Origin: Rostratula benghalensis
Taxonomy: Eukaryota; Chordata; Aves; Charadriiformes; Rostratulidae
Reading direction: 5' to 3'
Length of the DNA stretch: 64,000 bases
Assembly: GCA_013399305.1 (NCBI GenBank)
Contig: VXAI01000338.1
Location: forward strand, 117,068 to 181,067
Below, piece after piece: positions 37,453 through 50,105 of the stretch. A program made the translations under genes and the position numbers. The notes beneath the pieces were generated by a model. That model searched no databases. It was not told the origin of the DNA and saw only the letters and a program-made list of their open reading frames with translations. Positions within the stretch are counted from its first letter, which is position 1, and each line of letters starts with the position of its first letter.

Positions 37453-39483
37453 AGATCCTTCATTGATTTGTAGTTCTTCCTCACGTAACAACTTCACTGA
37501 AGAAGAAAACTCTTAGGACACAGACAGATCTCATGCTTACCGTGATGTTTAAGCAGAGCTCCTTTTTGGTTCTGTACCAAGGGAATAATCTCTTTGTAGT
37601 CTCAGAGAAATTGTAACAGAAATTGAAGCACAATTGCCAGCATGTGAAGCAACACTTCAGTTACCACTTGCTCTCTCTATATACTGGTCTCTTATTTACT
37701 CACCTAGCAGGAAAACATCCGTTTGGTTTCACTTTAGTGCCAATTAGTAGGACTGAGGGTGAGGGGCGAAATATTACATATCTTTGCATTTTCAAATGGA
37801 GAGAAAAAAGATAGGAGGCTCATGCCAGCTTCTCAAAATTTTAGTTCAGTTATGGTTGGATTCTCTCTCTCTCTCTCTTTAAATGGTGTGCATTTGTCTG
37901 ACCCCAGCAAGTGGTGTGATGTGCTTTCACCATACTACTTCTTAAACTAACAGTTGTCTTTGGCAGGTAGCATAACTGCTCAGGCTCTTTTATATGTCTG
38001 GGGTTCTTACTGTGGTCAGCACTTCAAGTATAGCCCAACCTAAATGATTTGAGGAGAAAACATGGATATGAAATTATTTTTTCCAGTAGTGAACAAATGG
38101 CCTTATTAGTTATTAACATTTTACAAGAATGTGAGGCTTTTATTAGAACTTTGAAGTAGAGCTGCCATTATTAACATTTTTGATGTCTCCAATGTAAAAA
38201 ACCCAGCCATTTGAGTTTACTATTTGGCTGCTTGTAACAACGTTCAAATCCAAGTTCATTTCATGTTTCATGTCTTTATAAAATTGTTCTATATATATGT
38301 TTTTACAGTGGCATTTAGGAATGATCTCAGAGTCTTTTCTTTTTGCTGCTGCTGGACTCCATAACATCCATTTTTAAAAAAAAAAAATAAAAATTTAAAG
38401 CATTTGTGTTTTAAAATGAAAATGACTTTTTTCTTTTACAAATGGTTAGTTTTTTCACTACCAAAACAAAGTACCTCTTTTCATCCTTGCATTTTGGACA
38501 GTGTCATATTAACATTAGTTCATTTTGGACTTCTTGTCATCATAAATCCTGAACAACAACCTCAGCTGAAGCCTATGAGCTGGATTTGTCAGTGATGATC
38601 TTATAATGACTAGGTGTCAGTGGAGTGGTACTGCTCCCACTAAAGCCAACAGCAGCTTCATATACAACATCCAGTAAAGAGTTCAGTGGAACATGTTTTT
38701 CATAGAGGGAACGAGTATGTTAAAGCCTTCGGACTTTCTTCCTCTGTGCCAAACTCCAACCCTGAAAATTTAGTGTCTATGTACACATGATTGTTTCATT
38801 TGCACGCTCCTGTTTAACAGCATGACTAACCCTAGTAAACAATATAATCTGGTTTAAACACATTCTGTGCAACAGTCAGAAAAAGAAAAAAATCAGTTGA
38901 GTAACAAGGAATCATTTGATGCTAGTTCCTCTTTTAAAGAAGGAGAAGAGATGATTCAGAATCATAGAATGTTTGTGTTGTTTGTTGGGGGTTTTTTTGG
39001 TGTGTCAGGTTACCCTAATTGCAAAGAAGTAAAACCACAAGTCAGCTAAGAGCCATGTTAGTATGGTGCACTTATGGGTTAAATCAATTAAACAAAAAAT
39101 TATTCTCAGCCAGTTGTCATACACAAAATCTTATCACCATCTTATCATCTTAACACTGAAATACATGGCAACCTCATTTTTAAAAGGAACCGAACCTAAC
39201 TTTAAATGAGGAAATAACAGACATGCCTGTGCAATTTTCTGAATCCAATGGGATTCTGTGAATAAAGCTGGGCTAGCGTGTGTCCTTTTGTACTCAACCC
39301 AGGATTTGTACTGAGCTAAAAACAGGTAGAAGCTAAACATTGGTTTGCTCAAACAGGTGCAGTGGGGTTGTTACCATTATTCATACTCAAAAATGTATAG
39401 ATCAGCATTTGCAATTGCACCTAACTAGAAAAATATGTTAGCTGCAAAAAGGCATCAATCTAACTAAAAAGAATGTTTCCACA
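37453..39483. other. Unique sequence with a CT microsatellite
   Basis: No gene recognised. A (TC)n run lies at 37,862-37,878. An isolated CAGAATCATAGAATG at 38,957-38,971 resembles a CR1 tail octamer in reverse, but no CR1 body is attached. Confidence 0.5.
37862..37878. repeat. (TC)n microsatellite
   Basis: Uninterrupted TC dinucleotide run of about eight units followed by TTT. Confidence 0.85.
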
Positions 39484-39794
39484 AAGGTGGAAGAGTGCTC
39501 TTCAGAATGGAAAACCCAAGAGGAAATGGCCTCAAATTGTGCCAGGGCAAGTTTAGATAGGATATTAGGGGAAATCTCTACACTGGAAGTGTTATTTAAC
39601 ACTGGAACAGGCTGGCCAGGGAAGTGGTGGAGTCACCATCCCTGGAGGTATTTAAAAGATAGTTAGATGTGGTGCTGAGGTATATGGTTAGTGATGTTTT
39701 TTTCAGTGTTAATTTGATGATTGGATTTGATGATCTCAAAGGTCCCTTTCAACCTACAAAATTATTTTAAATTGATTTTAAATTATTTTAAATC
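39484..39794 (+). mobile_element. CR1 LINE 3' end (J-like type), plus strand
   Basis: The block AGAGGAAATGGCCTCAA, then AACACTGGAACAGGCTGGCCAG and ATCCCTGGAGGTATTTAAAAG, identify the 3' UTR of the CR1 type also present at 42.1-42.4 kb. The element ends after TCAACCTACAAAATTATTTTAAATTG. The tail is then replaced by two to three AT-rich repeats of an ATTTTAAATT-type unit to about 39,794, instead of the usual octamers. No coding capacity. Confidence 0.9.
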
Positions 39795-39910
39795 AAGTTT
39801 CAGGCCAGGAGTTTATAAAACTGGGTTATATGCTGAACCCTGGAGATCAGTTTGTGGTACAGCAGCTTGTACCAATCGATTCTGTTTTCTCTGTTTTTTT
39901 TTTTTTCCCT

Positions 39911-40581
39911 NNNNNNNNNNNNNNNNNNNNNNNNNNNNNNNNNNNNNNNNNNNNNNNNNNNNNNNNNNNNNNNNNNNNNNNNNNNNNNNNNNNNNNNNNN
40001 NNNNNNNNNNNNNNNNNNNNNNNNNNNNNNNNNNNNNNNNNNNNNNNNNNNNNNNNNNNNNNNNNNNNNNNNNNNNNNNNNNNNNNNNNNNNNNNNNNNN
40101 NNNNNNNNNNNNNNNNNNNNNNNNNNNNNNNNNNNNNNNNNNNNNNNNNNNNNNNNNNNNNNNNNNNNNNNNNNNNNNNNNNNNNNNNNNNNNNNNNNNN
40201 NNNNNNNNNNNNNNNNNNNNNNNNNNNNNNNNNNNNNNNNNNNNNNNNNNNNNNNNNNNNNNNNNNNNNNNNNNNNNNNNNNNNNNNNNNNNNNNNNNNN
40301 NNNNNNNNNNNNNNNNNNNNNNNNNNNNNNNNNNNNNNNNNNNNNNNNNNNNNNNNNNNNNNNNNNNNNNNNNNNNNNNNNNNNNNNNNNNNNNNNNNNN
40401 NNNNNNNNNNNNNNNNNNNNNNNNNNNNNNNNNNNNNNNNNNNNNNNNNNNNNNNNNNNNNNNNNNNNNNNNNNNNNNNNNNNNNNNNNNNNNNNNNNNN
40501 NNNNNNNNNNNNNNNNNNNNNNNNNNNNNNNNNNNNNNNNNNNNNNNNNNNNNNNNNNNNNNNNNNNNNNNNNNNNNNNNN
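39911..40581. other. Assembly gap (671 N)
   Basis: Unknown bases. Any open frame spanning this region is an artefact of translating N. The left border is a T run (39,894-39,906) and the right border looks like LTR sequence, so a repeat or a low-complexity tract is the likely cause of the gap. Confidence 0.99.
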
Positions 40582-40868
40582 TGAGGAAGGGATATGGAGA
40601 TTTACAAATTTAGAATGAACTAAACTACTTTAATGAAGCATTAATACTAAAATTAAAGTAAGAAGAAAAAAAAATTAAATAAATGTAATATATACAAAAC
40701 TGTATCAATTTCCCAGAATGACAATCACGCTGCCAGCAGGCATTGGGAGAAGCTCTAGAATGGACTTGGTGACCAACTGAGCACGATATGGATGGGATGG
40801 AAGACCCCAGCTGGTCAGTTTTGGGTCACCTGTCATGTCCACTGTGAATTCTCTATGCTTTTCTGCTT
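40582..40868 (-). mobile_element. Probable second ERV LTR fragment, bounded by the gap and a CR1
   Basis: Read on the minus strand, the segment has an LTR-like order. A GGTGACCCAAAACTGACCAG block with CATCCCATCC lies upstream. A TGTATATATTACATTTATTT stretch gives TATA-like and poly(A)-like signals. After it comes a T-rich tract and then a segment ending at the gap. This arrangement resembles long terminal repeats of avian endogenous retroviruses, as I remember them. The 3' end would lie inside the assembly gap, and the other end is near 40,868, directly against the 5' limit of the long CR1. Assignment is moderate; a database comparison would settle it. Confidence 0.45.
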
Positions 40869-42402
40869 CTGACACCCAAGAGTGCTGAAAGATTTGGCAG
40901 ACATGCTTGTCAAGCCACTTTCCATTATTTATTTGAAGTCACGTGTATCTGGGGAGGTCCCAATGGACTGGAGGATAGCAAATCTAACACCCATCTAAAA
41001 GAAAGGCAGGAGGGAGGATCCAGGAAACTGTAGACCTGTCAGTCTGACCTTGGTACCAGGCAAGGTAATGGAGCAGATCATCTTGAGTGTCATTACAAGC
41101 CAGATAATGGACAACCAGGGGATCTGGCCTAGTTAGCATGGGTTTATGAAAGGCAGATCCTTACTGACAAACCTAATTTCTTCCTATGACAAGATCACCC
41201 AATTATTGTACAAGGAAAAGGCTGTGGATATCATCTATCTAGACTTTCAAAAAACATTTGACACTGTTCCCTATAAAATTCTCATGGAAAAACTGACTGC
41301 TTGTGGCCTGGATGAGCATATGATCTGCTGGATCATGCACTGGCTGGATGGACAGTCCCAAAGAATGGTGCTCAACAGAGTTAAATCCAGCTGGTGTCCA
41401 GTCATAAGTGATGTTCCTCAGGGCTTAGTGTTGGGACCATTTCTGTTTAACATCTTTATTGATGATCTCGATATGTACATAGAGTGTACCATCAGTAAGT
41501 TCGCAGATGACACCAAGTTAAGCAGGAGTGTTGGTCTGCATGAGGATAGGGAGACTTGACAGAGAGACTTGGATAGATTGGATCAGTGGGTTGTATAAGC
41601 CCATCAGTTAACGGTATGAGCTTCAACAAGGCCAAGTGCCAGGTCCTGCACTTGGGCCACAACAACGCCATGCATTGCTACAGGCTTGGGGAATTGTGGC
41701 GGGAGAGCTGCCTGGCAGAAAAGGACCTGGGGGTTCTGGTTGACAAACAGCTGAATATGAGCCAGCAGAGTGCCCAGGTGGCCAAGAAGGTCAATGGCAT
41801 CCTGGATTGTATAAGAAATAGTGTGACCAGCAGAAATAGGGAGGTGATTGTACCCCTATACTCAGCACTGGTGAGGCCACACCTTGAGTGTTGTGTGCAG
41901 TTATGGGCACCTCAACACAAGAGAGATCTTGAGGTGCTGGAGCAAGTGCAGAGGTGGGCAATGAAGCTGGTGAAGGGCCTGGAGAATAAATCTTATGAAG
42001 AGCAATTGAAGGAGCGGGGACTGTTTAGTTTGAGGAAGAGGAGGATGAGAGGGAGACCTCTCTGCTTTCTACAGCTACTTGAAAGGACATTGTAGAGAGG
42101 CTGGTGCTGGTCTCTTCTCACAGGTAATTAGTGATAGAACAAGAGGGAATGGCTTCAAGTTGTAACAAAATAGGTTTAGACTGGACATTAGGAAAAAAGT
42201 ATCACAAAAAGAGTGGTCAGACCCTGGAATAGGCTGCCCAGGGATGTGGTTGAGTCCCCATCCCTGAATGTGTTTAAGAGTCATTTAGATGTGGTGTTGG
42301 GGGATAAGGCGTGGGGGAGAACTTTGTAGAGTGGGTTTGAGAGTTGTACTTGATGATCCCAAGGGTCTTCTCCAACCTGAATGATTCTGTGATTCTACGA
42401 TC
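40869..42402 (+). mobile_element. CR1 LINE, 1.5 kb, 5'-truncated, plus strand (J-like type)
   Basis: This is the longest CR1 in the window. It begins near 40,870 in the reverse-transcriptase N-terminal region (GACTGGAGGATAGCAAAT block at about 40,965), runs through the whole palm and C-terminal region, and has a 3' UTR and a tail of ATGATTCTGTGATTCTACGAT at 42,381-42,401. The endonuclease domain is missing. Its 3' UTR type is the same as the short copy 1.1 kb to the left beyond the gap. Frameshifts and an in-frame stop make it inactive. Confidence 0.95.
41146..42095 (+). pseudogene. CR1 reverse transcriptase, frameshifted
   Basis: Two open pieces cover most of the reverse transcriptase. The first, 41,146-41,559 (137 codons), holds the Asp-containing block [13 protein letters not shown], the conserved Pro-Gln-Gly block, the [11 protein letters not shown] block and an intact catalytic Phe-Ala-Asp-Asp at 41,500-41,511. 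A TGA stop ends it at 41,557-41,559. The second, 41,586-42,095 (169 codons), lies in another phase and holds the [15 protein letters not shown] and LVKGLE blocks. The stop and the frame change disable the protein although the catalytic residues remain. Confidence 0.93.
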
Positions 42403-45400
42403 AGCTTATGGATGTAAATCAAGTAATTATCCTAAGCAATGCTGGGATTTAAATGTGGTCATTATTTTCCTTCTAAAATGTAGAATGTCCAAAACTCCCA
42501 CAGAAAGATTTCCATTCTGCTTCTGGAATGAAAATTACAATTAGTACAATGTTCACTTGTTTCACAGGTTGTGTAATGTACATCATTATACATACAAATA
42601 ATGCCCATGCAGATTACTTTCAGTGGAAGTAACAAGCAGTCTATTGAAAGTTAAGATTTATAAGCAAAGACATGAACTTTCCTGCTTTGTTGCAAAATGT
42701 TTGGATAAGGAAATATGTTTCTCTTCATCCACACCATGTAGCAGAGAATCCTGGTTTATTCTTTTGTACTGATAAAAGTCCTGTAAGGAATCCCAAAGTA
42801 CCAGTAGTAAGGAGACTGGTCAGAAAGGAACACTGTCATACACAAATTAGAAACATTATTTTTATTTCTGTTTAATTTTTTTTGTTTGTTTTATACAAAC
42901 GATACCTAAGATTTGAAGGTGAAATATAAGGAAATAAAAATGAAGCTAATGTCCCTCAGAAATGCTAAGAATTTAAAGTCTTGTTTTCTTTTGTGCACTC
43001 AGCTTAGGAGATCAGAGAAATAGAATGGGAATCTTCTTGGTCTCCCTTGTAGGAGAAAAGGTCAGTGTCTTAGTGTTCTTACTGTCTTTAACATTCATTG
43101 TTGAATCACTGTTTAACAACAAACATGGAGTATCAGGCTTTCTGTCAACTTCTTGTGAATTCTCTTGGCCACCACAACCTATCATTTTCTTTCAAAAAGA
43201 AGAGTAAAAAAGATGTAAAACCTGCAAACAACTGAAATTTTTTCATATATCAAACATAAAGGTCGTAGCATAATTCTTTCATTTATAGATAAACTTTAAA
43301 GTGTAGCAAAGTGTAGCACAGAACAGACCTCTTTTTGTGACAAGGCCAAAGAACATCAATGCAACAACCAAACATCATGGTAAGTCCAGGATGAAAATGA
43401 AAGCATTACTTAGATAATTCTCTCAGATAATGCTGGATATTACATTACAGCAGGCAAATAACGTGTTATTCAAATAATGTAAAATTCATTCAACAAATGA
43501 AATGCCACTGTGCTTCAAGTTTTGTGAGTCACAGACAAGGTCTGAAATGTATGAGATAGCTCTCAGGGTAACAGCTTTTCTTACTCAGACAAGAGAAGTG
43601 ACAAGTGGACTGAAAGTAGAAAATGTCCACAGAACTATTTCATTCATTTTTTAAGTCAGAGGCCTGAAAAAAAGCTATGCTCTTCCCCCATGACTGAAAG
43701 AACATAACTTCATTTAAAAGACAATTTCCTCAATTGGTTATTCTTGGCAAGGCATGTCAGGCAAGCCTGTTGACCAATAATTGCATATAGCCAGAGAACA
43801 ATTTCTTCATCCTGCTTTTACCTGGAAGTGCGGAATTTTTATACATTTTGTTGTCTTTCAAAAGAAGCAAGTCAGATATGTTGACACTGTTTGTCCTCTA
43901 GTGGGGAGGATTTCTAAGAGGGTTTTGCCAAATCTCGCCTGATTGCTCTTGGTGAAGAAGTTGCTCCTCAAAAGGTGGGAAGAATCAAATGCACCTCAAG
44001 AAGGCCAGGTATAGCTGCTGCTGCCATGCGGTTACTAATGAGAGTGGTAGGAGCCCGGAAGACCTGGACTAGATGTTGGAAGGGAAAATTTCAATGGTCA
44101 GTGCAGAAAATTCAGTGTCTGCGTCCATAATAGTAAATCAAATAGAACCAGGCCACACTGTTGAATTGTGCTGGTATGTTGTCAGGATGGCATCCAGCAC
44201 AGTTTGGCCCTTACATGTCTTCTCTCACCATCAATCTTCTTGCTACTGAACTTTACAGAACTCTTTATTTTATGCTACAGAATCATAAAACAGGACTCTG
44301 TGCTGCATGGTGGGGATGGCGGGCCTTTACCCAAAGCACTTTTTTGCTTGCAGTCTGGGAGCAACCATTCCCAAATAGGATGTGTGCTGGCAGGCTCCCC
44401 TGTCAGGGTCGGAGACCTTTCTGGCGTCAACACAGGGTGCTGTGTGCCAGTTAGACTCAGTGCCGCAAAGCAGTCTGAAGCAAATGCAGTGCCTTAGTAT
44501 CAGCACAAACATATTTTCCTCCAACAGCTTGCAGTGTAATGCTTACCCTTGAATCATTTGGAACGGTATTTTCTAATTCTGTCCTCGATGGAAGTTGCTG
44601 GGAAATATAACAGGTTTACACCCACAGAATAGATATACGAGGTTCCTCCACCATAGATAGAACAGTTGAACAGAGCCTAGTTTCTGAGTTCACAGTCAGC
44701 ACAGTCAGTGGAAAACACTTTGGGACTGAACAAGCTTTTACTGTAGCTTAATTCCTATATTGTTAACAGGGTGAAGAGAGAAAAGAAGCAGGAAAAAATG
44801 GTAGATACGTGGATGACAATGAGGACACTCAAACATGTACCTCTGACAAAGACTGAAAACCAAGATGCGTATGAAAAAAGTGGTTCAGGACCTTTGGACA
44901 AATTTATCTCTATCTGGCATGAGAGTAGAAATAAATGAGTATATTTTAAAAAACAAAAATATAGGATTTTCTGATAGATCAAAGTGGAAACTATAGGCAA
45001 CAGGCTGTCTTGTCCGCATGTATCACCACTACTGTAGCAGAAATCTAAACATAACCCATGACAATTTCTCACCAAGACCATTCATTTATTCTTCTTTTCT
45101 TCCACAAATTAAAATCACATTAGGAAAAAAAAAAATTGATAGAAAAAGTACTGTGTTCAACTTTCCCATACTAAACCAAAACTAAGAGAACTAGCAGTGG
45201 GAAAACTAGCAGTCTACAAAACATTTGTTCAAATGAAAGGAGTGAAGTCTTACTAATTATAACTTCCTGTTGACAGAACTAGGATGTAAATGTTTTATTG
45301 TGTGAATGATTAGAAGTCTTGGGATATAGAGTTTTCAGTAAAACAACTTCTAGAATATCTAGTCTTACTGAACAAAGACTTGGCCAAGGCAAGTCTGAAT

Positions 45401-45660
45401 TAGAAGCTATTTACCAACTGTACCCTGTTACATAGGAGAGCCGAAAAGCCCTAGAACTATTGCTGGCCTTATGGTATATTACAATTAATTAAAATAGGCA
45501 AAGTGTTCTCACCTGACTGTAAGCCTACATGGCCAAAGGACAAAAATGATAAAAGGTGACAAAACTACAGTGACTAACTCATTTGTGTGAGTATTTGAAC
45601 CACTGATAATAAAGTGAAAACTGGGTTTCAACCATTTCATTTACTGTGTTCCTTGGACTT

Positions 45661-45718
45661 TTATTACTATTGTTTTGTTATTGTTGTTATTATCCTTATT
45701 ATTATTATTACTATTATT
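45661..45718. repeat. Imperfect (TTA)n microsatellite
   Basis: About 58 bases of TTA-type trinucleotides with TTG and CTA interruptions, ending in five to six clean units. The minus-strand frame across it reads as an Asn/Lys-rich run, which is an artefact of the repeat. Confidence 0.85.
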
Positions 45719-46575
45719 CACCAGGACATATTCTAATAATTTTAATTTGGCATAAATTTCTGGAAAGAAAATTAATATGCTGATAAATACCCAATATATT
45801 ATGTTCACCAACAAGTCCCTAATACAGTTTCTCTTCAAAGACAATTTAAAAGCTGGAAATATTTAAAGCTTGGATGTTGAAAACAAAACAACAAAAAATC
45901 TATTTTGCAGACTTGTCTGGTGTGAACTTGTCTGTGTTTCCAGCCCTATGGGAGTTTTGCCTCATTCTAGTCTTAGAATATTTGTCCTGAAAAGAAGGTT
46001 TAAGAAAGAAAGAGAGGAGGAGGCGGAGGGGAACCTCTCTCCCTGTAACTGTTCCCACAGTCTGCCATTCCCCAGATGGAATGAATGGAATCCTGATAAC
46101 ACTCACTTGTTCAGAAACGCAAAGCTCACCCAGACTGTGCGGAGACAGGTTTAGCTGAGCATGGCACAGAGCTTCGGATTATGGGACAGGGAAAGAGAAA
46201 ATAATTAAAAACAGTATCATCCTAGGAAAACCAAATTGGTATGCAAATGGCTACCTCATCATTACAGAGGGTACTGCCTTGAAAAAGACCAGGTTGAGAT
46301 GAGTTTCTGCCAGACCCTCTTTCCTTTTTAAGATGTCTGCAGTGACAAGTCATCCTAAAATATCCTATTTCGTGTTTCCCTTAACTGCATCAACTTTGCA
46401 CATTGGAGGTCAGAACTGTTTGGTTGTCACATCACAAAGCACTTAACAGCTTACCAGTGGATTCTTGGGATCCTTGTTTTCTGTCTTTTCTTCTAAAAGC
46501 TGTTCCTTTGCAATTCATAAGCTAATTGTTAGTAATTGACACCAGAAGTCAAATTATATTGTACATATATATTTA

Positions 46576-46600
46576 GGGTATGTATATTATGTATATACCC
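46576..46600. repeat. AT-rich imperfect palindrome
   Basis: GGGTAT at 46,576-46,581 pairs with ATACCC at 46,595-46,600. The inner bases extend the stem to about ten pairs if two G-T pairs are allowed, leaving a five-base loop. No function can be assigned. Confidence 0.5.
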
Positions 46601-49600
46601 AGAGTTAATTTGAATTTCCACATGAGATAACACACATTAAATGAAGGCCTAGGTATGTTAATGGGCATCTCACTGCCAAGAGCCATGAGGATTTTCTTTG
46701 AAAGATTTCCTTAGCTAGAAGGACATAAAGATCAGCTAAGGAAATCCAAAGTCTGGGTATTTGTAGTAAATATTGTTGATTTGGGTCAACCTGCTGGGCT
46801 GGGTCAATCCTCAGCCTGCTGGAGGATTTACTCTAAGAGACAAAATCACATGATTGTGTTGTCTTGGTGATAAACAGAAGAGCTGATGAGTCACCTGCAT
46901 ATTCAAAAAGACACAGCTAAAAGACTGTATCTTTGTTGTGAACATACAGCTGGCAAAAAAGAAGTTGGCCATGAAGCGTAAGCAAAGCAGAGAAACAGAA
47001 CGGTCTTTTCTCCCTTCATTGTATTAAAGTAAGTTGTTTAAATTTTGGAAGCATTTAATAATGCTACAGTCTCTGAGCTGTAGTTTCAGAATTTTGAATA
47101 ATAACTTTAGATTTTTCTTGAAAAGTTGTTGCAGAAAAATACCTGCAAACTGAAGTCGTTTTGGTTGGTTGAAACTAATATTTGTTTTTCTCAAAATGGG
47201 TCAACAGCAGCTGCAACCACTGCTTTAAGATTTGGGCTACAGAATGGCGCTGACAGTGGAATTGGTAAGTTTGTAAGGTAAGGTTTCATCTTCCAGTTTT
47301 CAGGAAGGCGGAGTATTCTCCAGCTACTGTCCTGATTCCAGCCTTTCCTTCCTTTGGGGAAAAATAATAAAGGAAAAAGTAGCCATCAGGATCAAACAAC
47401 AGGTGACATTAGCTGACCTCATGGAAGCTCATAAGCAGAGTTTGAACTAGGAAGGAGTGCCAAGGCTACTGCAAAATTTCCTCCAGGCTACAAGCACACA
47501 CAAAATACTCCTGATCAAGCCACCTGGTGGTCCTCAGTCCTCCAGAACTTTTGCTGACACAGCAAAGCACATTATCATTACCAACAGCACCTTTGTCATG
47601 CATCAGGAATACCTAGGCATGGTCTACTAGATTTATTCTGGGTAGTCATGGGCAACCGCTCTTTCTTTCCAAACATCTTACAGAGATCAGTTCTAATGTT
47701 GGTTTGTTTTTTTTTTTCTTCTTCAAAATGTACATGAGACTGCTGGGAGAAAGGGAGACAGACACCATGGTCTTACCTACCAACAATAGAATGGTAACAC
47801 CCAAATATTTATCTTGTTCTTTGCTCATGCAGCTGTCATTGTGTTTAATGCACCAACATCAGATGAAAGCAATGTTTGGGAAGGAAAAAATACATCAAAG
47901 AGTTGTCCGTGGTGGTGTTTCCACTTGTCCCTGTAGGCATTCAACTCATAACAGTGCAAAAACTTTGCAATACTCTTCCTGACAGGTCTGAATAACTGCC
48001 CTTCTTTTACTTTCTGACTTGCTAGGAAACTTCATTCAGAGTGCAGGCCCAGACACAGCAGCCTGTGTGTTTGGCACACTCATTCTGAAGGACTCTTTTA
48101 CTGCATTGAACTGTGGTGCCAAGCCCCAGGTGCATGTATATTATTGCTTATGACCTATGACTTTGGCTACTATGTGAACCCCATGTCTGTACTGTGCTCA
48201 AGCTGACAGCTGGTTCCTAGTTCACTTGTGATGCCAGTTCAAGCTTTTGGTTGTAATTTCAGTAAGGACTTAATACATCAAGTCCTACATCTTGACTTAT
48301 GGGATCTCAGCCATTGCAATAACTGCTTCTTTTAAAACAATGCAGACCACTAGGCTGAGGAGGAAGCTCATGAGATTGGGAACAAACGTTCTGTGATATT
48401 CTGAATGGAAGAATACCCCTCAAAACATCAGAACTTAGAGGGAAAATTAAAAAGTTTTATTAAACTGCTGTTGGTGATAGAGAAGCTCAAAAAATGCTTA
48501 TGGGTGGATCACCTTTACTCCAGACTCTGAATGCTTTCCTTTATTTTTCTCTCTGCATTAGTTACTCATCATAAATTATATTCTCATTGTTCAAACATAT
48601 TTCTGGTTCCAAATAATTTGCTTTCTTTTCACACCTGCCAAGCTACCTGCCTCAACTTACTTCACATTCCCAGCAGAATTATTGCTAGTGCTACTCATTT
48701 TTTTGTGCTGACACTTTTACCAGCTAGTTTAATAATTTAAAAAATTATTTAAAATGTTCTTCATTTTATGAGCTTTACTTTAATGATTACTCTTTTCAAA
48801 AGTGCTTATGAGTATTTCAAGTCTTTAACCAGTAAAACACAAAAATTAAACCTATTTATTTATAAGTTTTGAAGGGCAAAACTTTAACAATACAAAATTG
48901 TTATTTAGGACTACTGTGGTTGAGATTTTTCTTGCAGATACCTTGCAGACATTTAGAAATGGATATGAATCGAAATATCACATCAAAACACTCAGAAAGT
49001 TGGGCAATGCAGTAATTCCAATTTGTATTACACCAAATGCCTAATTCTGATCTGTGGCTAAACTGCGCAGAGACTTAGAAAAAAATATATGACAGGGTAT
49101 CCTGTGGATGCTTTAGGAAAAAAGCATATTTTAGAGAAAAAATATAAAAGAAATTATTTAGCAAGACACAGGACGAAGGGGCCTGGACCTTACAGAACTT
49201 TGCAGAACCCTGTGGAAGACAATGTAGTTTGGAGATCAAATTCTGTGTTTAGTTATTTGCACAGGTGAATGTGAGGCCATGAATTTAAGGCCAGAATTTG
49301 GCTTGCAGAAACATTATTATTCTTGATGAGTCACAAGAAAGAACTTTGCTTGACCTTTAGATCAGATTGCATTTGAAGGGGTAATATTTAGGAAAGACAT
49401 CTTTTTGCATAAGCATTACATGTGATTCTGAGCCAAACTAAGCATAAATGTATAAAACTGTGTTAAAGATCAAGAGGCAAGAAGACTAAGACAGGTTTTT
49501 TTGGACAGATAGACTAAGATGAAACTGTGATTGCTTGAAGATTAAGGAATTTCTTTGAAATTTGGTAGAAATCACCCCCCAGACTGTACCGAATTCATGT

Positions 49601-50061
49601 TTAACTCATTTCCTTAATGCAAAGGCCTCAAACCTAACTTTGTTCATTCTCTATTGTGCTGCTCTGAAGCAGAGAAATGAAGACATAACGTAATCCAGTT
49701 TAGTAACATTTCTTTCTTCCCAAATGTACTACTTTCTGTAGTCAAATGTGTAATAAGAGACTTGGCTCGCTTCCCAGGCTTGCTGAGCACTACAAGAACA
49801 TGATACAAATCAGTCTATGCCATAGCAAAGAAATGTGTAATGATGCAGTGGATACCCTACAAACCTCCCACAAAGAACTTTTGCCTTGGGTTTACTGAAT
49901 TACCAAACATATGAAATATATGGCTTAAGAAGTAAAGAGGGGCCAAATACCTCTATGCAGTTTCTCCACCTAGTTGGCAGAATGACCCTAAGACAATTTT
50001 ACTTAGCGACCTTGGTTAAATTTGGATAATTTTTGTTTATATCAAGAGGAAAAACTACAGA

Positions 50062-50105
50062 ACCCATTAGATATTTGGAAGCCACCCATTAGATATTTGG
50101 AAGTC
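50062..50105. repeat. 22-bp direct tandem duplication
   Basis: The 22 bases from 50,062 (ACCCATTAGATATTTGGAAG and two more) are repeated immediately at 50,084-50,105 with differences only in the last bases. This looks like a recent slippage or unequal-exchange event in unique sequence. Confidence 0.85.

Noticed and set aside
38957..38972. Isolated CAGAATCATAGAATG considered as a CR1 tail
   Set aside because: No CR1 3' UTR adjoins it on either side. Fifteen bases alone are not enough to call an element.
39721..40618. Open frames of 253-287 codons across the gap
   Set aside because: They are made almost wholly of translated N and have no real sequence support.
46561..46600. AT-rich palindrome considered as a transposon end or pre-miRNA
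   Set aside because: The stem is short, depends on G-T pairs and has no flanking duplication.
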